Origin: Bacillota bacterium
GTDB lineage: Bacteria > Bacillota > Clostridia > Oscillospirales > Oscillospiraceae
NCBI GenBank assembly: GCA_029268085.1
Contig: JAJUHD010000050.1
Span: 1 to 13,451 of the forward strand
DNA length: 13,451 nt
Direction of reading: 5' to 3'
Positions 8,939-13,451 of this stretch are shown here, in pieces. The notes under the pieces are model-generated. The model was not told the DNA's origin. It ran no database searches and worked only from the letters and a program-made list of their open reading frames with translations. The stretch's first letter is position 1, and each line of letters starts with the position of its first letter. Both the position numbers and the translations under genes were made by a program.

Positions 8939-8966
8939 ATGACCCGTGCCGAACGGCACGGGTCAT
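8939..8966 (-). terminator. rpmE: Rho-independent terminator between convergent addA and rpmE
   Basis: A perfect 13-bp stem, ATGACCCGTGCCG (8939-8951) and CGGCACGGGTCAT (8954-8966), with a 2-base AA centre. Leftward (rpmE direction) it is followed by TTTCATTAA, a short U-rich tract. Rightward (addA direction) it is followed by ATTACTGACG, which lacks a U run, so it should work best for rpmE; the stem alone may still slow addA transcripts. Confidence 0.8.
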
Positions 8967-8984
8967 ATTACTGACGAGCGTATA

Positions 8985-9182
8985 TTACAGACCGAACTTC
9001 TTGTTGAACTTTTCAACGCGACCGCTGGTATCGACCAGCTTCTGCTTGCCTGTATAGAAGGGGTGACATTTGGAGCAAATCTCAACCGTTATGTCCTTCT
9101 TCGTAGAGCCTGTTTCTATAACTTCGCCGCAAGCACACCTAATTGTGGTCTGCTCGTAGTTGGGATGGATACCTTCCTTCAT
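8985..9182 (-). CDS. rpmE: 50S ribosomal protein L31, zinc-binding type
   Basis: A 65-residue protein starting MKEGIHPNYEQTTIRCACG and ending in KKFGL, an unmistakable bL31 of the large ribosomal subunit, which bridges to the 30S head. It is the C+ (zinc-ribbon) form: C16 and C18 (CxC) and C36 and C39 (CxxC) are all present, so it should bind Zn. A GTG three codons upstream (9191) is in frame, but that GTG is part of the AGAGGTG Shine-Dalgarno (9195-9189), which sits 6 nt before the ATG at 9182; the ATG is therefore the start. It is monocistronic by appearance, with its own promoter and terminator. No Zur-type operator or C-minus paralogue is visible here. Confidence 0.97.
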   Translation of the reverse strand: MKEGIHPNYEQTTIRCACGEVIETGSTKKDITVEICSKCHPFYTGKQKLVDTSGRVEKFNKKFGL

Positions 9183-9226
9183 TATGTTCACCTCTTTCAG
9201 AGTTTAGCTTTTAAAACGCAAGTTGT

Positions 9227-9255
9227 ATTGTAACATAGGTGTTTCATATTTGCAA
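9227..9255 (-). promoter_or_regulatory. rpmE: sigma-A promoter for rpmE
   Basis: On the minus strand: -35 TTGCAA (9255-9250), a 17-base spacer, and -10 TACAAT (9232-9227) preceded by TG and one base (extended -10). Predicted start near 9220, giving a leader of roughly 38 nt before the ATG at 9182. The A/T-rich DNA just upstream could act as an UP-like element. Confidence 0.75.
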
Positions 9256-9271
9256 GTACTTTTTATATTTA

Positions 9272-9288
9272 TGTTACATAAAGTAACA
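9272..9288. repeat. short palindrome TGTTAC-ATAAA-GTAACA upstream of rpmE
   Basis: A 6-bp perfect inverted repeat with a 5-base centre, about 17 bp upstream of the rpmE -35 and just after the end of the 9307-9624 gene. It could be an operator, or a second weak hairpin helping to end the leftward operon, where it follows the CCGC/GCGG hairpin. I do not recognise a specific regulator for it. Confidence 0.3.
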
Positions 9289-9291
9289 AAG

Positions 9292-9303
9292 CCGCTAAAG
9301 CGG
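9292..9303 (-). terminator. weak candidate terminator of the PMT-hisK-rpiB operon
   Basis: Directly after the stop codon at 9307, minus-strand RNA can form CCGC-TTTA-GCGG followed by CTTTGTTACTTT. The stem is only 4-5 bp and the U tract is interrupted, so termination would be inefficient alone. Its position between this operon and the separate rpmE promoter supports the role. Confidence 0.4.
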
Positions 9304-9306
9304 TCT

Positions 9307-9624
9307 CTAACCCGCATCCGTGCCCGGCGACGGGCTTGCGGAAGGGCTCGGCCGGGTACTCGCCGAAGGAGCAGGCGAAGCGCTATCCGGACTCTCGGAA
9401 GGGCTTTCAGCGGGACTGGAAGTCGGACTTGATGGCTCCTCCTTGTGAGAAAATGGCAGGACGATCGTAGCATTGCCATTTTCATCATATACCGCATATT
9501 GCCGCAGGCCGTAGAATAGCAGAATGGCGGCTATCAGTACGGCCAGTACAATAAGTATGATCACGCCTGCCCGCGAACGCGATTTTTTGCGGCCCTGATA
9601 GATATCCTTCGCTCTTATAGCCAT
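9307..9624 (-). CDS. small single-pass membrane protein with Ser/Pro-rich extracytoplasmic tail
   Basis: A 105-residue protein of unknown function. Residues 1-19 are strongly basic (RKKSRSR), residues 20-39 form one clear hydrophobic helix, residues 41-58 form a short ordered stretch (RQYAVYDENGNATIVLPF), and residues 62-105 are low-complexity Ser/Pro/Ala with a few acidic residues. By the positive-inside rule the tail faces outward. The anchor plus the YAVYDENG...LPF segment reminds me of the N-terminus of larger clostridial cell-surface proteins (for example putative glycosyl hydrolases), but no catalytic domain follows, so this may be a stub or a stand-alone protein. ATG 9624 has GAGGA (9635-9631) overlapping the rpiB stop, and only 9 bases separate the genes, so it is surely co-transcribed with rpiB. 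Real gene: fairly sure. Function: unknown. Confidence 0.72.
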   Translation of the reverse strand: MAIRAKDIYQGRKKSRSRAGVIILIVLAVLIAAILLFYGLRQYAVYDENGNATIVLPFSHKEEPSSPTSSPAESPSESPDSASPAPSASTRPSPSASPSPGTDAG

Positions 9625-9633
9625 TGCTTTTCC

Positions 9634-10074
9634 TCAGTTATTCTCTTCTATTTTTGTAATGAGGTCAATGCGTTTTGCATGTCTTCCTCCCTCAAAGTCC
9701 GTGCTTAGAAAAATGTCCACAATTTTGAGCGCGTGACCCACGCCGATCACGCGGCCGCCGAGCACGAGGATGTTCGCGTTGTTATGCTTGCGTGTATATT
9801 CCGCGGAAAAGCAGTCGTGGCAAAGCGCCGCGCGAATGCCTTTCACCTTGTTCGCCGCGATAGACATGCCGATGCCTGTTCCACAGACGAGGATGCCTAG
9901 CTCAAATTCGCCGGATGCTACAGCCTTTGCCACCTGTTCACCGTAAACAGGGTAATCGCAGCTATCCTCCGAATAAGTGCCAAAGTCCTTGTAATCAGCT
10001 CCGAGCTCATCAAGGTGCTTCGCTATCTCTTTTTTTAGTGCATAACCGCCGTGGTCGCTGCCCAGTGCAATCAT
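9634..10074 (-). CDS. rpiB: ribose-5-phosphate isomerase B (RpiB/LacAB family)
   Basis: Interconverts ribose 5-phosphate and ribulose 5-phosphate in the non-oxidative pentose phosphate pathway, in the cytoplasm. The 146-residue product is of normal RpiB length. It shows the hallmark IALGSDHGG at the N-terminus (D7, H8), CGTGIGMSIAANK (from C64, the catalytic-base cysteine of RpiB), the histidine in RKHNNANILVLGGR (H97) and the family's C-terminal helix. The cysteine favours RpiB over LacA/LacB-like members, but allose-6-phosphate isomerase activity cannot be excluded from sequence. I chose ATG 10074 because AAAGGA (10089-10084) lies 9 nt upstream; an in-frame ATG at 10092 would use this site as coding sequence and has no ribosome site of its own. 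It follows the PHP phosphatase gene after a 72-base gap. Confidence 0.94.
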   Translation of the reverse strand: MIALGSDHGGYALKKEIAKHLDELGADYKDFGTYSEDSCDYPVYGEQVAKAVASGEFELGILVCGTGIGMSIAANKVKGIRAALCHDCFSAEYTRKHNNANILVLGGRVIGVGHALKIVDIFLSTDFEGGRHAKRIDLITKIEENN

Positions 10075-10146
10075 TTTTTCTGTTCCTTTCATTTTCAGTA
10101 AATTATTGTCTTATATAGACACTGCTAAGCCATAATTATCTTTATT

Positions 10147-10968
10147 CTATATTTTTACGAATTTAGGCTTTCTTTTTTCGAAAACCGTAACATATTTATA
10201 CCCCAGATCGCGAAGAATATCGAAGCCTTCGGCAAGCCCTATACCCGCATTATCCACCCTGTGCGCATCGCTTCCGACCGTTATGATCTCACCGCCAAGC
10301 TCTTTATAGAGCCGCAGCACATCCGAAGTCGGCAGCGGGCCGCCTCCGGGCGGAGTACGGAAGCCCGAACAGTTTATCTCAATGCCCTTACCACGTTCTA
10401 TAAGATTTTTAAGCACGGCCTTAAGCTTTTCTCCGTAAGTTCTGGTGCTGATCTCAACTCTGGCACCGCCAATGCGTATATAACGTGAGGGATAACCAAT
10501 GTGAGCCATAACATCGAAGCAGTCGATTTCTGACAGCTCGATTAGCTCATCCATATAGTTTTCGACTAAGCTTTGGCTGTATTCGTCTCCGCGGTATTTT
10601 GTATTGTAGAAATCAGGCTTTCCCTTCAGATTGTGAATCGAACCGAGGATAAAATCCAACTCCTCCGAGTCCGCGATTCTCTTTGCCTGTTCCGGATTGT
10701 GGTTTCCCTCTCCAAGCTCGAGCCCGAGAAAAATTTTGATATCGTCCGGCGCCGCGGCAACGGTCTCTCTGTACATTTTGAGCATCTCACAGCGGTTGCT
10801 GAAGCAGTCCTGGTTCGGTTCTCCCGTCATAAAAAAGTCTATATCGCAATGGTCTGTGAAGCAGAGCTGTCTAACGCCCTTTTCACGGGATGCCAGAGCC
10901 ATTTCAAGCATCGTGTTGTGTCCGTCATCGGAGCAGGTGCTGTGGATGTGGTAATCAGTTAAATGCAT
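10147..10968 (-). CDS. hisK: PHP-domain histidinol-phosphatase (HisK/HisJ type)
   Basis: A 273-residue PHP-superfamily metallophosphoesterase, closest by motif layout to the HisK/HisJ histidinol-phosphatases that remove phosphate from L-histidinol phosphate in histidine synthesis. Metal ligands are all visible: H7 and H9 (DYHIHST), D14/D15, H40 (FTDHCD), E84 (LGLELG), H112 (GSIHNL), H156 (MAHIGYP) and D234 with H236 (VGSDAH). The length is typical. ATG 10968 has AGAGGA (10980-10975) 6 nt upstream. No other his gene is nearby; neighbours are a glycosyltransferase (45-base gap) and rpiB. The true substrate could therefore be another small phosphate ester, since PHP phosphatases are often over-annotated as HisK. 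The family is certain and the substrate moderately so; the gene symbol follows common usage. Confidence 0.85.
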   Translation of the reverse strand: MHLTDYHIHSTCSDDGHNTMLEMALASREKGVRQLCFTDHCDIDFFMTGEPNQDCFSNRCEMLKMYRETVAAAPDDIKIFLGLELGEGNHNPEQAKRIADSEELDFILGSIHNLKGKPDFYNTKYRGDEYSQSLVENYMDELIELSEIDCFDVMAHIGYPSRYIRIGGARVEISTRTYGEKLKAVLKNLIERGKGIEINCSGFRTPPGGGPLPTSDVLRLYKELGGEIITVGSDAHRVDNAGIGLAEGFDILRDLGYKYVTVFEKRKPKFVKI

Positions 10969-11013
10969 TTTCTGTCCTCTTGTACTTTTTTATTTCTATA
11001 GCTTATCCGTTTA

Positions 11014-12888
11014 TCAGAAAGGCCATGCGCCCGGTATCCATGCCAGTAAATCGGAATATGCACGCGGTACTGGCACTCCGGTCAGCACAGGATAAAACAC
11101 CGCGAAGAGCAGCATGCACAGAGCGGTCGCGCCATAGACCTTTGTTTCCCATTTCTGATCACGCAGCCTGAATGAATTGAACACATGGCAGATCGCGATA
11201 ACAAGGAAAATCAGGCATGGAAAATAATGATACTCGAAGGTTATGCGAGTGATGAACATCCAGGGGATGAGCTGCGATAAATATCCTAAAAGGATAAAGA
11301 ACGCCTTTCCGTCTCTGAACTTGATAGTTTTCCAGCCCATCGCAAAAATTGCGAGCAGCCCGCCCCAGCAGATCAGCGGATTAAGGAAGGCGCCGAACGC
11401 CGATTTCATGTTGTTCGGGAGGGATCTCAGAAAATACAGGATAGGTCTTCCGTCCACGATCCATTGATACCAGCGCGAGGAATAGGGGTGGGATGCGTGG
11501 ACGCCCTCGTGATATTTAAACATGGAAACCTGATTATCAAGAACAAGTTTTGCATAATCCTTGTCAAAGTACATTTTGAATCCGGACATACCCTCCGCTT
11601 TCCCGTAGGGGTAATAGCTCGCATAATAAATGATCGCCGGAATTATAACAAAGAAAATAACGCACTGGAAAATATTCGCGATAAGCTCTTTTTTGTGTTC
11701 CTCTCCATGCCCTGTCAAAATAAGTTCTCTGCCCCTTATAATTCGGAACAGAAGCCAGATAACGGCGAGCCCCGCTCCGGCATAGACGGCGGTCCACTTG
11801 CAGGCCGCCCCGATGCCGAAGAACAGCCCCGAAAGAAAAAGAGGAACAGTCTCCTGCCGCTTTTTCATATAAGGATCGTCACGCGGCGCTGTGATATAGC
11901 GGTACATAAACCAGTACATCAGAATGATAAAAAACACGCCGTAGGTATCGATCGTCGCGATTCTTGTCTGTACAAAATGCATGAAGTCAAAGGCAAAAAG
12001 CAAGGTTCCGCAGGTCGAAATCGCGGTGGAGCCGAAAAGATTCTTAATAAAGATGTAGAAAAACGGCAGCATCAGCACACCGAAAAGCGTTCCCATAAAG
12101 CGCCAGCCGAAGGGGTTGAGTCCGAAGCGCCTTATGCCGACGCTGATTATGAGCTTTCCAAGCGGCGGATGGGTATTCTCATAGGGCTTGATTTCGCGAA
12201 TATTCTCATACGCTGTTCTAGCGTGATAAATTTCGTCGAAATACGCGCTGTTCATATAGGTCATGACTTCCGGAACCATATATTGTTCGTCAAAGAGCGG
12301 AGCGCAGCCTGCGTCGTATTTCAGTATTTTGGGGGAGATACGGTTACCGTTCGCATCATAAAGGGCCAATTCTCCCATTTCAAGCGTGTCGTCAGCAATT
12401 ATACGGATATACTTTGCAGGTTTGTTAGCCGTATTCAGCTTTGCTTCGTTCCATTTGAAAATGTCCGAGTATTTTTGTTCCATCGTGGATTCGTCGGTGT
12501 AACCTTCGCCGTCCAGCGAATATTGGAGAAAGTAGTTGCCCGTATAGAGTCCTGAATAGTACATGACGCGCGAGATCGGCGTCTCTTCCGGCAGCTCAAT
12601 TATGACATAGCGGCCTTTTTCGGAAAAATGGCAGAAGCTTTCGGGGGCCTGCTTGTCGCCGAGCCCGTAAAACGCCACTGCCCCGTAGATCACCGTGATA
12701 AGGATAATCGGCAGTATGTCCTTTTTCGTCATAGGGAAACGCCGTCTCGGATAGCTGAGGGAAACGGTTTCCCTCTCATAGACATCCGCGACCGGGTTAT
12801 CGATTTTGAAAAGGCGCAAATACAAAGCAAAGAAAAAGAACACCAGCGCGACCGCCAGCACAAGAAAAACAACGGGAAGAATCTGCAT
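11014..12888 (-). CDS. PMT-family (GT39-like) membrane glycosyltransferase with discoidin-like insert
   Basis: A 624-residue polytopic membrane protein of the dolichyl-phosphate-mannose protein mannosyltransferase family (GT-C fold), which transfers a sugar from a polyprenyl-phosphate donor to an acceptor outside the membrane. Helices lie at about 5-24 and 57-76. A largely beta segment of about 110 residues (about 82-190) resembles an F5/8-type-C (discoidin) carbohydrate-binding domain: RYVIIELPEETPISRVMYYSG, FLQYSLDG, AKYIRIIADD, MGELALYDANG. Then come the first-loop catalytic pair D218-E219 (YFDEIYHAR), the motif HPPLGK (240-245), about ten helices, and the four-helix C-terminal module (HASHPYSSRWYQW, RPILYF). 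ATG 12888 has AGGTG 9 nt upstream. It heads the probable operon with the PHP phosphatase. Bacterial relatives modify proteins or surface polymers; donor and acceptor are unknown. Confidence 0.9.
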   Translation of the reverse strand: MQILPVVFLVLAVALVFFFFALYLRLFKIDNPVADVYERETVSLSYPRRRFPMTKKDILPIILITVIYGAVAFYGLGDKQAPESFCHFSEKGRYVIIELPEETPISRVMYYSGLYTGNYFLQYSLDGEGYTDESTMEQKYSDIFKWNEAKLNTANKPAKYIRIIADDTLEMGELALYDANGNRISPKILKYDAGCAPLFDEQYMVPEVMTYMNSAYFDEIYHARTAYENIREIKPYENTHPPLGKLIISVGIRRFGLNPFGWRFMGTLFGVLMLPFFYIFIKNLFGSTAISTCGTLLFAFDFMHFVQTRIATIDTYGVFFIILMYWFMYRYITAPRDDPYMKKRQETVPLFLSGLFFGIGAACKWTAVYAGAGLAVIWLLFRIIRGRELILTGHGEEHKKELIANIFQCVIFFVIIPAIIYYASYYPYGKAEGMSGFKMYFDKDYAKLVLDNQVSMFKYHEGVHASHPYSSRWYQWIVDGRPILYFLRSLPNNMKSAFGAFLNPLICWGGLLAIFAMGWKTIKFRDGKAFFILLGYLSQLIPWMFITRITFEYHYFPCLIFLVIAICHVFNSFRLRDQKWETKVYGATALCMLLFAVFYPVLTGVPVPRAYSDLLAWIPGAWPF

Positions 12889-12914
12889 TTATGCTGTCAC
12901 CTGTTTCCGGAGAA

Positions 12915-12923
12915 ATTGTATCA
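12915..12923 (-). promoter_or_regulatory. probable extended -10 promoter for the PMT operon
   Basis: On the minus strand, TG-A-TACAAT (12923-12915) is an extended -10, five of six matches, located in the 59-base gap after deoD. No recognisable -35 lies 16-18 bases upstream. Predicted start near 12908, giving a very short leader of about 20 nt that contains the AGGTG ribosome site (12902-12898). No terminator is visible after deoD, so read-through from deoD may also contribute. Confidence 0.5.
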
Positions 12924-12947
12924 ATCTAATTGGCGTGCCTTCTCAGC

Positions 12948-13451
12948 CTAGCCCATTTTCACCGCGACATCCAACGCAAGCTCGATCATTTCCGCGAATC
13001 CGAGCTGGCGCTCCTCCGAGCTCATTTCTTCCGGTCTGTAGATATGGTCGGAAATTGTGCAGAGACACAGGGCTCTTTTACCGGCTCTCGCCGCCGTAAG
13101 GTAAAGCCCCGCAGCTTCCATTTCCACGGCAAGTATGCCCATCTTTTTCCACTTGTCCATCGAAGAGTTTTCATCTCCGTAAAAGCTGTCGCTCGAAAAA
13201 ATACTGCCGACCCTGATATTCAGTTTTTTTGCCTCCGCGCATTCAACGGCATAACGCAGAAGCTCAAAGCTCGCCGTCGGCGCAAGCGTTCCGGGAACGC
13301 CGAACTTCTCTGCAAAGTTTGAGTCCGTGCAGGCTGACATTCCGGCCACGATGTCGCGCAGCTTCAGATCGTCGGCCAGCGCACCGGCGCTTCCGACTCT
13401 AATTATATTTTCAACATTATAAAAATTAAAAAGTTCATAGCTGTATATGCC
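12948..13451 (-). CDS. deoD: purine-nucleoside phosphorylase DeoD (partial, N-terminus off the right edge)
   Basis: The last 167 codons of a hexameric-type purine-nucleoside phosphorylase, which splits purine (deoxy)nucleosides with phosphate to give the free base and (deoxy)ribose 1-phosphate in cytoplasmic salvage. The reading frame enters at the right edge with GIYSYELFNFYNVENIIRVG and ends KMG-stop. Visible family residues: the phosphate-binding arginine in IIRVGSAGAL, the nucleoside-binding AVEMEAAGLY, and the catalytic pair SDH (aspartate) and EERQ (arginine) near the C-terminus, matching Asp204 and Arg217 of E. coli DeoD. About 65-70 N-terminal residues are missing if it has the usual 235. 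An internal GTG at 13349 is not the start, because homologous coding sequence continues upstream to the window edge. Confidence 0.96.
   Translation of the reverse strand, partial: GIYSYELFNFYNVENIIRVGSAGALADDLKLRDIVAGMSACTDSNFAEKFGVPGTLAPTASFELLRYAVECAEAKKLNIRVGSIFSSDSFYGDENSSMDKWKKMGILAVEMEAAGLYLTAARAGKRALCLCTISDHIYRPEEMSSEERQLGFAEMIELALDVAVKMG

Noticed and set aside
10075..10092. Upstream in-frame ATG for rpiB adding six residues.
   Set aside because: The added codons contain the AAAGGA ribosome site of the downstream ATG, and RpiB proteins normally begin just before the SDHGG motif.
11464..12555. A 363-codon open frame on the plus strand, antisense to the PMT gene.
   Set aside because: It lies wholly inside a well-supported gene, its product is rich in Arg/His/Lys without recognisable domains, and it has no ribosome site; long antisense frames arise from codon bias.
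1..13451. Mobile element, prophage, CRISPR, tRNA or defence-island signals.
   Set aside because: No transposase, integrase, direct-repeat array, tRNA cloverleaf or att-like repeat was seen. AddAB can degrade phage DNA, but here it is a housekeeping repair enzyme.

Overview
The window looks like ordinary core chromosome of a Firmicute, most likely an uncultured Clostridia/Oscillospiraceae-type anaerobe. This rests on a complete addB-addA pair (the Firmicute alternative to RecBCD), strong AGGAG-type ribosome binding sites, sigma-A promoters of extended -10 type, a zinc-ribbon (C+) ribosomal protein L31, a PHP-type histidinol phosphatase, and roughly balanced GC content. The species cannot be named from the sequence alone. 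No mobile element, CRISPR array, tRNA or rRNA was seen, and no stretch longer than 300 bases lacks a gene.

Layout. (1) 1-1757, minus strand: two tandem paralogous CNNM/CorC-type membrane proteins overlapping by an ATGA junction; the second runs off the left edge. (2) 1758-2041: a divergent promoter region with a well-formed promoter for each direction and an unexplained dyad between them. (3) 2042-8886, plus strand: addB and addA, again joined by an ATGA overlap, encoding the AddAB helicase-nuclease for double-strand break processing. (4) 8887-8984: two adjacent hairpins between convergent addA and rpmE. (5) 8985-9182, minus: rpmE (L31) with its own promoter. (6) 9307-12888, minus: a probable operon reading from the right: a PMT-family membrane glycosyltransferase with an extracytoplasmic discoidin-like insert, a PHP-domain histidinol-phosphatase-like protein, rpiB, and a small single-pass membrane protein with a Ser/Pro-rich tail. 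(7) 12948-13451, minus: the 3' part of deoD, cut by the right edge.

Functionally, AddAB is a self-contained machine for DNA repair and recombination. RpiB and DeoD both touch pentose-phosphate and nucleoside salvage metabolism, but they are separated by the glycosyltransferase and the phosphatase, so one pathway operon is not established. The CNNM pair points to divalent-cation (probably Mg2+) homeostasis. I did not find a convincing new biological system. The items most worth a second look are the discoidin-PMT fusion, the short membrane-anchor/Ser-Pro protein, and the dyad between the divergent promoters.
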